NCBI GenBank assembly: GCA_007694915.1
Contig: REEV01000074.1
Location: 16,244-80,243 of the forward strand
Source of the DNA: Cyanobium sp. PLM2.Bin73
Lineage (GTDB): Bacteria; Cyanobacteriota; Cyanobacteriia; PCC-6307; Cyanobiaceae
Direction of reading: 5' to 3'
Length of the DNA: 64,000 nt
Shown: positions 1 through 7,220 of the stretch, piece by piece
Numbering within the stretch: the first letter of the stretch is position 1
How the letters are laid out: the number at the start of each line of letters is the position of its first letter
The notes under the pieces: generated by a model
What the model was told of the DNA's origin: nothing
The model's input: only the letters and a program-made list of their open reading frames with translations
Databases searched by the model: none
Position numbers and translations under genes: made by a program

Positions 1-127
1 TGCTGTCCTCTGCGGTGCGATTATAGGGCCGCAACCATCCTGAGCGGCCGGTTCGCTTCATTTAACCCGGCCTGGCTTGGGGCGCAAGGCTATCTCTAGG
101 TTTATTCTCCCCTCGATTCTCACCCGC

Positions 128-1186
128 TCAGCAGAGCAGCGGCGTCATCGCCTGCACCCGCACGGCCAGGATGCTCATCAGCCCTCCGCACTGGGGGCAG
201 AGCAGTGGCGGCTTTCGGCGCGGCACCGATGGTGCTGGCCGCACCACCCTCAACAGCAGTTGCAGGAGCTCGATCCGTCGCCTGGCGTTGCCATGCAGCA
301 GGCCATAGTCCCGCACCCGCCGGAAGCGTTTGGGCAGCACATGACGCAGCAGCAACCACAGAAAATCGGCGCCAGAGACGGTTTGAATCACCTCCTTGCC
401 GGCGTTGTCCTGTGTGCGGAAGGTCACCATGCCATCCGCATCAGCGAGGATGTTCTTCTCGCTGATAACACCGCGATACAAATAGCGGCCCAGGTAGACC
501 AGCGCCTTGCTGCCCCCTCCCACAGACTTGCAGTGCACCACCCACTCTGTTGGCAGGGTCCCTTGTGCCTGCAAGCCCAGCAGCCGCATGCCCTCGAACC
601 ATTTGGCCCGAAACACCCTGGCCAGGTTGGCTGCTGGAAACAGGTAGCCCTTGGCCTTGCTGCGCCACTCCCGCCTGTGTCCATCAAGCGCCCCGGCAGG
701 AACGATCAGATGCACGTGGGGATGGTAGTCAAGGCGCCTGCTGTGGGTGTGCAGAACTGCATGGGCTCCGATCTGCCCCCTGAGCTTTGGATCACGGCGC
801 GCAAATGAATCGAGCGTCTGCCATGCCGTTTTCAGCAACAGATCATAGGCTCGCCGTTGCTGCAGCCAGAACAGCGCCCTCAGCTCGGCGGGCACCGTGA
901 AGGTGATCAGGAAATACTCCACCGGCAGCAGCTTGGCTTGCTGCCGCTCAATCCATCGCTGGCTTTCATGATGCTGGCAGTGGGGGCAACTGCGATGGCC
1001 GCAGGAATGGGGGATCTTGAGGCTGTGCTCACAATCGGAACACTGCAGCACCATCAGGTCGCCGCCCTGACGCCGGCAGCGCCGCAGCGCCAGTAGGGCC
1101 TGGCGATGGCTCGGCAGCAGCTGATGGCCATGGCGCCGTTCCAGCTCGCCCTGGTAGCGCTCCACCAGTTGGGAGAGAAGAATCAT
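128..1186 (-). CDS. IS91-family HUH transposase
   Basis: Rolling-circle transposase of about 352 aa. The N-terminal third carries a Cys-rich zinc-binding segment (CSDC, then CGHRSCPHC), as in IS801/IS1294-type proteins. It is followed by the HUH metal-binding motif (HPHVHLIV) and by YLGRYLYRG, which contains the YxxxY arrangement of the two catalytic tyrosines. The ATG at 1186 is preferred because it overlaps the upstream recombinase stop in an ATGA junction, implying coupled translation. The reading frame is intact, so the element may still be active. The C-terminus has a CPQC pair. Family assignment is firm; activity is unknown. Confidence 0.88.
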   Translation of the reverse strand: MILLSQLVERYQGELERRHGHQLLPSHRQALLALRRCRRQGGDLMVLQCSDCEHSLKIPHSCGHRSCPHCQHHESQRWIERQQAKLLPVEYFLITFTVPAELRALFWLQQRRAYDLLLKTAWQTLDSFARRDPKLRGQIGAHAVLHTHSRRLDYHPHVHLIVPAGALDGHRREWRSKAKGYLFPAANLARVFRAKWFEGMRLLGLQAQGTLPTEWVVHCKSVGGGSKALVYLGRYLYRGVISEKNILADADGMVTFRTQDNAGKEVIQTVSGADFLWLLLRHVLPKRFRRVRDYGLLHGNARRRIELLQLLLRVVRPAPSVPRRKPPLLCPQCGGLMSILAVRVQAMTPLLC

Positions 1187-2097
1187 GATTCCCACTCCTC
1201 CAGCCAGCGCAGCTGGAAGCCGCTCAGCAGGGTCTCGATGCGATCGCCGCTGTGCTCCCGCACCACCGTGGTGATGTGGGCATAGCGGGCCGTGGTGTTG
1301 CTGTGGCTGTGGCCGAGCAGGGACTGGATCAGGCGCAGGTCCATCCCCTGCTCCAGCAGGTGGGTGGCGTAGGCGTGGCGCAGCGAGTGCACCGTGAGCC
1401 GCTTCTCGATCCCACACTCCAGGCGGGCCGCCCTCAGGGCCGCCTGCACGCCACTGGCATCCATCGGTGCGCTGGCGATCCGCACGATGAACTGGCTGCC
1501 GGCCGGACTGGGAAACAGCAGCCGGGGATGGCGGTGGGTCGTCCAGAACCGGCGCAGCGCCTGCAGCGTCAGCGCCGGCATGGGCACGTAGCGATCCTTG
1601 CCGCCCTTGCCATCGCGGATGTGCACGCGCCGCTGGCTGCCATCGATGTCCGCCACCTCCAGCGCCAGGCCCTCACCGATACGCAGGCCCAGGCTGTAGA
1701 CCACCAGCAGAAAGATCCGATAGCGCAACCTGCGCACCGTATTGATCAGCCTGTGCACTTCCTCACGGGTTGGAACATCCGGCAGACTGCGGACACGCGG
1801 CGGACGGATGATCTTGATCCACTCCATCTCGCGATCGAGCACATAGCGGTGGAAAAATTGGAGACTGCAGAGATCCACCTTGATCGTGCTCCACGAGTAC
1901 TGCTCAAGCGAAACAGCAAAGTAGTCTTTGAGTTCAGTCGGGCTGAGATCATCAGGGCAACGGTCGAAATGGCCCGCCACACGCCGCAATGTTCGGCTGT
2001 AGCTGTCAATTGTTTTGCTGCGTAATCCGTGCAACTGCATCGCCTGCACGTTGGCCGCGAAGAGGCGATCAAAGCGCTCCTGTTCAGCAGGATCCAT
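1183..2097 (-). CDS. Tyrosine recombinase/integrase of the IS91-like element
   Basis: Site-specific recombinase of 304 aa with an N-terminal SAM-like core-binding domain (about residues 10-90) and a C-terminal catalytic domain. The catalytic signature is visible: Arg in GLRIGEGLAL, HSLRHAYATH (HxxR), GHSHSN, and the tyrosine in TARYAHIT. It lacks the insertion typical of integron integrases, so it is distinct from the IntI-like gene at 3240-4211. Its stop overlaps the transposase start by 4 bases, so the two are probably co-transcribed and belong to one element. Its role in IS91-type transposition is not established. Confidence 0.85.
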   Translation of the reverse strand: MDPAEQERFDRLFAANVQAMQLHGLRSKTIDSYSRTLRRVAGHFDRCPDDLSPTELKDYFAVSLEQYSWSTIKVDLCSLQFFHRYVLDREMEWIKIIRPPRVRSLPDVPTREEVHRLINTVRRLRYRIFLLVVYSLGLRIGEGLALEVADIDGSQRRVHIRDGKGGKDRYVPMPALTLQALRRFWTTHRHPRLLFPSPAGSQFIVRIASAPMDASGVQAALRAARLECGIEKRLTVHSLRHAYATHLLEQGMDLRLIQSLLGHSHSNTTARYAHITTVVREHSGDRIETLLSGFQLRWLEEWES

Positions 2098-2133
2098 GGC
2101 GGTAGCTTCCCGTTGGGAAGACGAAGGGACTCA

Positions 2134-2151
2134 GCGCATCAGCAGATGCGC
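2134..2151. repeat. Hairpin upstream of the recombinase gene
   Basis: A perfect 7-bp stem (GCGCATC / GATGCGC) with a 4-base loop lies about 37 bases upstream of the recombinase start. It sits where the ter end of an IS91-like element might be expected. It could equally be a local regulatory or chance hairpin. Confidence 0.35.
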
Positions 2152-2315
2152 ATCCCTCAGTGTCTTGCCGAAGTGCCGCTGTGGTCAGCAGCGAGCAGAA
2201 ACGGTTCAGCCTTTATCTACAGCATCGGGCCTGCGGCATCCACTCAAAGCCAACGCGTCATGAAGCAGAGCAGCTCCGCTATGCTATCTCTGTGAATCTG
2301 CCGCGCAGCGGCTTA

Positions 2316-2400
2316 GTTCAACGCTCCAGATCAGAAGCGGGCAGAGATTTGAGGATAGAAAAAAGTCTCTGCTCCCGTCTTCTGTATCTGGATGTTAGCC
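2316..2400 (-). repeat. attC recombination site of the hicAB cassette
   Basis: An 85-bp imperfect palindrome starting 15 bases past the hicB stop. The outer cores on the minus strand are GGCTAAC (2400-2394) and GTTGAAC (2322-2316, a perfect GTTRRRY). The inner arms 2325-2347 and 2366-2392 pair along 23 bp around an 18-base loop. Four unpaired bases (2373, one C in 2374-2376, 2378, 2385) all lie on one arm. Extrahelical bases on a single arm are the structural hallmark of attC sites. Cleavage is expected between the G and TT of GTTGAAC. Confidence 0.82.
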
Positions 2401-2415
2401 TTCGCCTCAATCAGA

Positions 2416-2628
2416 TTACGCAGCAAGCTCGACATACTGAACGGCACATGAGGGCTCCGGTATGTCGATCCCATCCTCTCGCAAACCTTCCAGATGAAAC
2501 GAAATCGCTTCACGAACTAGGTGTTCAACTTCTGACACAGAATTCCCAGTTACGATACAACCAGGGAGATCCGGAACGTAGGCCGAGAGGTTGTCTCCAG
2601 CCCTCTCAATTACTACTGCGTACTTCAT
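2416..2628 (-). CDS. hicB: HicB-family antitoxin
   Basis: Antitoxin of 70 aa with the HicB partial RNase-H-like fold. The start MKYAVVIERAGDNLSAYVPD and the following LPGC..G.S..E are characteristic, and the C-terminus is short with no obvious added DNA-binding domain. It neutralises the HicA mRNA interferase by direct binding. Its ATG overlaps the hicA stop in an ATGA junction, so expression is coupled. The order hicA then hicB is the usual one. The stop codon is followed after 15 bases by attC, which places the pair inside an integron cassette, a common location for toxin-antitoxin genes. Confidence 0.88.
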   Translation of the reverse strand: MKYAVVIERAGDNLSAYVPDLPGCIVTGNSVSEVEHLVREAISFHLEGLREDGIDIPEPSCAVQYVELAA

Positions 2629-2825
2629 GGATGTTCTGATCCTCTGAGACCTGCCTGCTTAAGGATACTCATCTGAGTGCCTTTGGCAAGCTCATCGGAC
2701 GGCTTGCCAGCAATCGTTACCCTTCCTGGTTTACTTGGGTGTTTAAACTGACGATGGCTTCCCCTTTGTGCCACTTGAAACCAGCCATCATCTCTGATTA
2801 ATTTGAGAACTTCGGTTACTTTCAT
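2625..2825 (-). CDS. hicA: HicA-family mRNA interferase toxin
   Basis: Toxin of 66 aa with a double-stranded-RNA-binding-like fold. The sequence MKVTEVLKLIRDDGWF, then GSHRQFKHP with the catalytic histidine, then GRVTIAGKPSDELAKGT matches HicA throughout. HicA cleaves mRNA and arrests growth when HicB is lost. ATG at 2825 is chosen because it gives the family's usual N-terminus; a TTG 51 bases upstream would add an unrelated leader. The upstream sequence GATGAG is only a weak ribosome site. Base composition is visibly more AT-rich than the flanking cyanobacterial genes, consistent with acquisition on a cassette. Confidence 0.9.
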   Translation of the reverse strand: MKVTEVLKLIRDDGWFQVAQRGSHRQFKHPSKPGRVTIAGKPSDELAKGTQMSILKQAGLRGSEHP

Positions 2826-2845
2826 CTCATCGTGTTCAGCGAAAT

Positions 2846-3004
2846 TCAGGACGTGTAAACCCCAGGGCCGAAGCAAAAATTGACCGGTGTAGCTTCAAGC
2901 ATAAAGACCTTGGAAGCGTTTGAATACACCACCTTGTAAATAGCAACAGGAATCGCCACGATCTCACCCATTCGATCGCCGAACATAAATTTGCGCAGAT
3001 GCAT
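2846..3004 (-). CDS. Possible small ORF at the head of the hicAB cassette
   Basis: An open frame of up to 52 codons ends 20 bases before hicA. Internal ATGs at 2986 and 2971 would give 46 or 41 aa. The first ATG (3004) overlaps a TATAAT box, so if that box is the promoter, one of the internal starts must be used. The peptide has no recognised domain. It could be a real small cassette gene, a leader peptide, or chance. Confidence 0.3.
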   Translation of the reverse strand: MHLRKFMFGDRMGEIVAIPVAIYKVVYSNASKVFMLEATPVNFCFGPGVYTS

Positions 3005-3008
3005 TATA
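3003..3008 (-). promoter_or_regulatory. Candidate -10 box for the hicAB cassette
   Basis: A perfect TATAAT lies on the minus strand within AT-rich DNA, about 50 bases inside the cassette and upstream of hicA. The expected -35 position holds only a weak match (CTGTGC at 17-base spacing). A cassette-borne promoter is usual for toxin-antitoxin cassettes, which must be expressed wherever they sit. Confidence 0.45.
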
Positions 3009-3054
3009 GCTTATCTTCAAATTCAGCACAGGCAACGCTTCGCTCTTTTCATAA

Positions 3055-3063
3055 GGCTAACGC
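3055..3063 (-). other. Proposed attI x cassette junction core
   Basis: The minus strand reads GCGTTAGCC, with the 7-base core GTTAGCC at 3061-3055 (one mismatch to GTTRRRY). No attC-like palindrome precedes it, so it is read as the attI side of the junction rather than another attC. The region 3064-3239 up to the integrase stop holds no gene and only short hairpins; it would contain the rest of attI. The core is identified by its exact complementarity to the attC outer core at 2394-2400. Confidence 0.55.
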
Positions 3064-3239
3064 TAAATGGGCGGGTCCGGTATCCGCCAATCTCCGATGG
3101 AGTTTGTCGGTCTAAGCTGCGGCGGCCCACCGGGTTGTGGTGGCCAAATCAACTGAGGCGTCTCGGATTGGCCGATTGGCTTGTGGATGTATGGCATCTT
3201 ATACGGATCCGATAACCATCTGTACACCTTGTCACAGTC

Positions 3240-4211
3240 TCACAGCAGGTCGGCAGGGCTGGCGACGCCGAGGTGGCCTCGATTCAGCACATGGGTGTAG
3301 ATCATCGTGGTCTTCACGTCGCTATGCCCGAGTAGCTCCTGAATCGTGCGGATGTCCTGTCCGCGCTCCAGTAGGTGGGTTGCAAAGGAATGCCGAAAGG
3401 TATGGCAGGTGGCCGGTTTGCTGATCCCAGCAGCCAACACTGCCTGGCGCACCGCTTTCTGGATCAGGCTGGGATCCAGGTGGTGGCGGCCCTGTTCACC
3501 GCTGGCTGGATTGCACCAGCGGCTGTGTTGGGGGAACACCCACTGCCAACCCCATTCCACAGGCGCATTCGGATACTTGCGGGCGAGGGCATGGGGTAGT
3601 TGCACCCGTCCCCATCCATCGGCCAGATCCCGCTTGTGGATCGTTCGCACCTCCAGCAGATGGCTGCGGAGCTGATTGGCCACGCCCACGGGCAGCAGCG
3701 TGCGTCGGTCCTTGCCGCCCTTCCCGTCGCGCACCGTGAGTTCGTGCCGGCCGAACTCCAGGTCGTGCACCCGCAGCCGCAACGCTTCCATCAGCCGCAG
3801 GCCGCTGCCGTAGAGCAGGCCCGCCACCAGCGCCTCGGCACCGTGCAGTCGCTGCAGCACCGCCCGCACCTCCTCCTGGGTCAGCACCACCGGCAGCCGG
3901 CGGCGCGTGCGCGCCCGCACCACGCCGTCCAGCTCGAGATCCCGCTCCAGCAGCTCGCGATACAGGAACAGCAGGGCCGCCAGGGCCTGGTTCTGGGTGG
4001 AGGGGCTCACGTGCAGCTCCACCGCCAGGTGGCTGAGAAAGGCGTTCACCTCGGCACTGCCCATCTCGCGGGGATGCCGCATCTTGTGAAAGCGCAGAAA
4101 CCTCCTGAGCCACTGCTCGTAGGTGTTCACCGTGCGGCGGGCGTAATGCCGCACCTGCAGCTCCTCGCGGTAGCGCTGGATCAGCCCGGCTGGACGAGGT
4201 GGGGTGTTCAT
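3240..4211 (-). CDS. intI: Integron integrase (IntI-type tyrosine recombinase)
   Basis: Tyrosine recombinase of 323 aa. The catalytic residues are present: Arg in [21 protein letters not shown] (HxxR), GHSDVKTT, and the tyrosine in MIYTHVL. Between them lies the insertion diagnostic for integron integrases, [10 protein letters not shown] followed by WGWQWVFPQ; ordinary XerC/D proteins lack it. IntI inserts and excises cassettes at attI and attC. The gene is co-directional with the hicAB cassette, and its 3' end faces the array. ATG at 4211 gives a normal N-terminus. It lies 108 bp from the divergent YdeP-like gene. The frame appears intact. Confidence 0.88.
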   Translation of the reverse strand: MNTPPRPAGLIQRYREELQVRHYARRTVNTYEQWLRRFLRFHKMRHPREMGSAEVNAFLSHLAVELHVSPSTQNQALAALLFLYRELLERDLELDGVVRARTRRRLPVVLTQEEVRAVLQRLHGAEALVAGLLYGSGLRLMEALRLRVHDLEFGRHELTVRDGKGGKDRRTLLPVGVANQLRSHLLEVRTIHKRDLADGWGRVQLPHALARKYPNAPVEWGWQWVFPQHSRWCNPASGEQGRHHLDPSLIQKAVRQAVLAAGISKPATCHTFRHSFATHLLERGQDIRTIQELLGHSDVKTTMIYTHVLNRGHLGVASPADLL

Positions 4212-4319
4212 CGATGGGACGGCCGTACAGGTTCAGGATTCCCCGCCCGGCCGGTGATCCGCGTCCCCAACCAGGCCGCTGCCCCTCCTTTACTGGAAAC
4301 CACCCCGGGAGCAGTTGCC

Positions 4320-6596
4320 ATGGCGTCCGCCGATCCTGCGCCCAGCACGCCGCCCACGCCGCCCCCAGCGGCGCCGGAAGACGCCAGCAGCGGTGGCGGC
4401 TGGCCCCTGATCGACGGCTGGGCCCGCGCCACCCTCTCCCCCTCCGGCCCGAGGCTCTGGCAGACGCTCAACCACAAAAGCGCCTGCCTGTCGTGCGCCT
4501 GGGGCACCGGCGGCCAGAACGGTGGCTTCCGCGATGAGCTGGGGGAGCCGCTGCAGCGCTGCCTCAAGAGTGTGGAGGCAATCGGCGCCGAGCTGCAGCC
4601 GGCGGTGCCCGCTGAGGTGTTCGCCGGCCGCAGCCTGGCCGAGCTGCAGCAGCTCAGCTCCGCGGCATGCGACCGGCTGGGGCGGCTCGATCGGCCCCTG
4701 ATCCATCGCGCCGGCAGCACGCACTACGAGCCGATCAGCTGGGAGGAGGTGCACGGGCTGGTTGCGGAGGCGTTCCGCACGCCGGCGCCGGAACGGGTGG
4801 CCTCCTACAGCTCCGGCCGCTCCTCCAACGAGGCCGCCTACCTCCTCCAGCTGCTGCTGCGTGCCCTCGGCTGCAACAACCTGGCCGATTGCTCCGATCT
4901 CTGCCACGCCCCCTCCACCATCGGCCTGGGCCGGGTGTTCGGCAGCGGCACCTCGATGGTGAACCTGGAGAGCCTCCAGCACGCCGATGGCGTGGTGCTG
5001 GTGGGCTCCAACGCGCCGGCCAACCACCCGCGCCTGATGAACGAGCTGATCCGCCTGCGTGAGCGCGGCGGCACGGTGATCGTGATCAACCCGGTGCTGG
5101 AGGCCGGGCTGCTCAAGTTCGGCTCGCCCGCCTTCCCGGTGCGCTCCATGCTCGGCGGTGGCAGTGAGATCGCCTCGCTGTTCCTGCAGCCCATCCCTGG
5201 CTCCGACACGGCGGTGTTCCTGGGCCTGCAGAAGGCGCTGCTGGAGCGCGGCGCCATCGACCTCGCGTTCGTGAAGGTCCACGCCGAGGGCTGGCAGGAG
5301 CTGATCGCCCAGATCGAGGGCACCCCCTGGGAGGCGATCACCGCCTGCTGCGGCCTCAGCCGCGAGGAGCTGGAGCACACCGCCGCCCGGCTGGCCGCCT
5401 GCCGCGCCGTGGTGTTCGCCTGGGCGATGGGCATCACCCACCACGCCAACGGCACCACCAACGTGCAGGCGATCGCCAACACCGCCGTGCTCAGCGGCAA
5501 CGTGGCCCGGCCCGGGGCGGGCACGATGCCGATCCGCGGCCACTCCAACGTGCAGGGCTTCGGCTCGATGGGGGTGACGGTGCACCTGCGCGAGCCGATG
5601 CGCCTGGCCCTCGAGCAGCTGCTCGGCCGGCCCCTCAGCCGCACCCCCGGCTACGACACCCGCGCCCTGATCGAGGCCGCCGAGCGCGGTGGCGTGGACA
5701 GCCTGTTGTGCCTGGGCGGCAACCTGTTCGGCGCCAACCCCAACAGCCGCCAGGCCCAGGGCGCCCTCGGCCGTATCGACACGATCGCCTACCTGGCCAC
5801 CAAGCCCAACACCGGCCACTTCCACGGCCTGGCGGCCCGCCAGACCCTGCTGCTGCCAGTGTTCAACCGCTTCGAGACGCCCCACCGCACCACGGTGGAG
5901 TCGGGCAACAACTGGGTGCGGCTCAACGAGCCCGGCAGCACCCACCTGCGCAGTGGCCAGCTGATCAGCGAGGTGGCCTTCCTGGCCGAGCTGGCCCACC
6001 GTCTGCACGGCGACACCCCGATCGACTGGCGCCGCCTGCAGGATCCGGTGTACGTGCGCGAGCTGATCGCCCGCACCGTGCCCGGCTACGAGGCCATGGC
6101 CGGCATCGATGCCAGCAAGCGGGAGTTCGAGGTGAGCGGGCGGGTGTTCCACGAACCCCGCTTCGCCACCCCCAGCGGCCGCGCCCAGCTCGCCGTCACG
6201 CCCCTGCCCGAGCTTCGTCTGCCCGAGCCGGAGCACTTCGGCGGCCTGGCGCCGGGCGAGCGGGGCCTGGTGCTCAGCCTGATCACCGCCCGCAGCTACG
6301 GCCAGCACAACACCGTGGTGTACAAGCCGGGCGACAGCTACCGGGGCATGCCGCACCGCCAGACACTGCTGATCAGCCCAGCCGACCTGGTCGCCAGCGG
6401 CCTGGCCGCCCACCAGCGGGTGACCGTGCAGGGGGAGGCGGGTGCCCTTGAGGGCATCGAACTGATCCCCGGCTCGATCCGCCCCGGCGCGGCCCTGATG
6501 TTCTACCCCGAGGCGAATGTGCTGATGCGGGCGGTGAGTGATCCCCACAGCGGCACGCCGGCCTTCAAGCGGGTGCCGGTGCTGGTGCGCGGCTGA
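4320..6596 (+). CDS. FdhF/YdeP-family molybdopterin oxidoreductase
   Basis: Bis-molybdopterin oxidoreductase of 758 aa, almost the length of E. coli YdeP (759). It has a single CxxC pair near the N-terminus (C56, C59 in CLSCAW). A CHAPSTIGL motif at residues 195-203 puts a cysteine where FdhF has its Mo-ligand selenocysteine. Conserved blocks include SYSSGRSSNEAA, MPIRGHSNVQG and a C-terminal molydopterin dinucleotide-binding region with TARSYGQHNT. The physiological substrate of this family is unsettled, so formate should not be assumed. ATG 4320 is chosen because the upstream frame runs antisense through intI, and GGGAG lies before it. Neighbouring cofactor genes fit its needs. Confidence 0.85.
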   Translation: MASADPAPSTPPTPPPAAPEDASSGGGWPLIDGWARATLSPSGPRLWQTLNHKSACLSCAWGTGGQNGGFRDELGEPLQRCLKSVEAIGAELQPAVPAEVFAGRSLAELQQLSSAACDRLGRLDRPLIHRAGSTHYEPISWEEVHGLVAEAFRTPAPERVASYSSGRSSNEAAYLLQLLLRALGCNNLADCSDLCHAPSTIGLGRVFGSGTSMVNLESLQHADGVVLVGSNAPANHPRLMNELIRLRERGGTVIVINPVLEAGLLKFGSPAFPVRSMLGGGSEIASLFLQPIPGSDTAVFLGLQKALLERGAIDLAFVKVHAEGWQELIAQIEGTPWEAITACCGLSREELEHTAARLAACRAVVFAWAMGITHHANGTTNVQAIANTAVLSGNVARPGAGTMPIRGHSNVQGFGSMGVTVHLREPMRLALEQLLGRPLSRTPGYDTRALIEAAERGGVDSLLCLGGNLFGANPNSRQAQGALGRIDTIAYLATKPNTGHFHGLAARQTLLLPVFNRFETPHRTTVESGNNWVRLNEPGSTHLRSGQLISEVAFLAELAHRLHGDTPIDWRRLQDPVYVRELIARTVPGYEAMAGIDASKREFEVSGRVFHEPRFATPSGRAQLAVTPLPELRLPEPEHFGGLAPGERGLVLSLITARSYGQHNTVVYKPGDSYRGMPHRQTLLISPADLVASGLAAHQRVTVQGEAGALEGIELIPGSIRPGAALMFYPEANVLMRAVSDPHSGTPAFKRVPVLVRG

Positions 6597-6698
6597 GCCC
6601 CCGCACCGCATCGTCGTGCCCAGGCGGATGCCGGCAGGCCTGGCCGGCGGCTCCGTCGTTTGTCCGTAACCTCAAGGACCCGTCACCCGCCGCCGCCC

Positions 6699-7220
6699 AT
6701 GGCTCTGGCCATCGCGTTGCTCACGGTGTCGGACACGCGCACCCGGGCCGATGACCCCAGCGGTGATGCCCTGCAGGCGCGGCTGGAGGCCGCCGGCCAT
6801 GGGCTGGTGGAGCGGCGGATCGTGCCCGACGACCGCTACCGCATCCGGGCGGAGCTGAGCCGCTGGATCGCCGATCCGGGCGTGCAGGTGGTGATCAGCA
6901 GCGGTGGCACCGGCCTCACCGGCCGCGACGGCACGCCCGAGGCGGTGGCCCCCCTGCTCGACAAGACGATCGAGGGGTTCGGGGAGCTGTTCCGGGTGCT
7001 GTCGTTCGAGACGATCGGCACCAGCAGCCTGCAGAGCCGCTGCCTGGCCGGCGTGGCCAACGGCACGGTGATCTTCGTGCTGCCGGGTTCGCTGGATGCG
7101 GTGCAGACCGCCTGGGACCGCCTGATCCGCGCCCAGCTCGACGCCACCACCCGCCCCTGCAACCTGGTGGCCCTGCTGCCGCGGCTGCTGGAGCCGGTGG
7201 ACCAGCCGCAGCGCCCATGA
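6699..7220 (+). CDS. moaB: MoaB/MogA-family molybdopterin adenylyltransferase
   Basis: Protein of about 173 aa that adenylylates molybdopterin before molybdenum insertion. The family signature [16 protein letters not shown] is complete, and [17 protein letters not shown] follows as expected. The ATG at 6699 gives the canonical start [14 protein letters not shown]; an upstream TTG at 6660 would add an unlikely proline-rich leader. It follows the YdeP-like gene by 102 bp and overlaps the next gene by 4 bases, so the three probably form one transcript. It serves both the YdeP-like enzyme and NarB. moaC, moaE and moeA are not in this window. Confidence 0.9.
   Translation: MALAIALLTVSDTRTRADDPSGDALQARLEAAGHGLVERRIVPDDRYRIRAELSRWIADPGVQVVISSGGTGLTGRDGTPEAVAPLLDKTIEGFGELFRVLSFETIGTSSLQSRCLAGVANGTVIFVLPGSLDAVQTAWDRLIRAQLDATTRPCNLVALLPRLLEPVDQPQRP

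Larger units (their letters stand above)
128..2097 (-). mobile_element. IS91-like element with accessory tyrosine recombinase
   Basis: Two genes on the minus strand overlap by 4 bases: a tyrosine recombinase followed by an HUH-type (IS91/IS801) transposase. This two-gene arrangement is known for a subgroup of IS91-family elements. Only the coding span is given, because the ends cannot be placed. IS91 elements lack terminal inverted repeats and make no target duplication, so their termini are defined by hairpins. Candidate hairpins lie at 27-49 (6-bp stem, 11-base loop) and at 2134-2151. Bases 1-127 hold no other recognisable feature. Confidence 0.7.
2316..4211 (-). mobile_element. Integron: integrase, attI-like core, hicAB cassette, attC
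   Basis: Reading along the minus strand, the order is the IntI-type integrase gene, 176 bp of non-coding DNA ending in a GTTAGCC core, a cassette of 739 bp (2322-3060) with hicA and hicB, and an 85-bp attC. The cassette starts with TTAGCC. The outer core of its attC reads GGCTAAC, the exact reverse complement of GTTAGCC, so the circular cassette would carry a symmetric site. The integrase faces the same way as the cassette, unlike class 1-3 integrons. The array continues with a different core, GTTGAAC, but no second attC is found before the IS91-like element. Confidence 0.75.

Noticed and set aside
3064..3239. A second attC between the integrase and the hicAB cassette
   Set aside because: Short hairpins exist, but no outer core pair complementary to GTTAGCC; better read as attI.
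3600..4319. Long upstream extension of the YdeP-like reading frame
   Set aside because: It runs antisense through the integrase gene and has no homology; the ATG at 4320 gives the family length.
4290..6611. Very long open frame antisense to the YdeP-like gene
   Set aside because: High GC opens shadow frames; composition is Gly/Ala/His/Gln-rich without domains.
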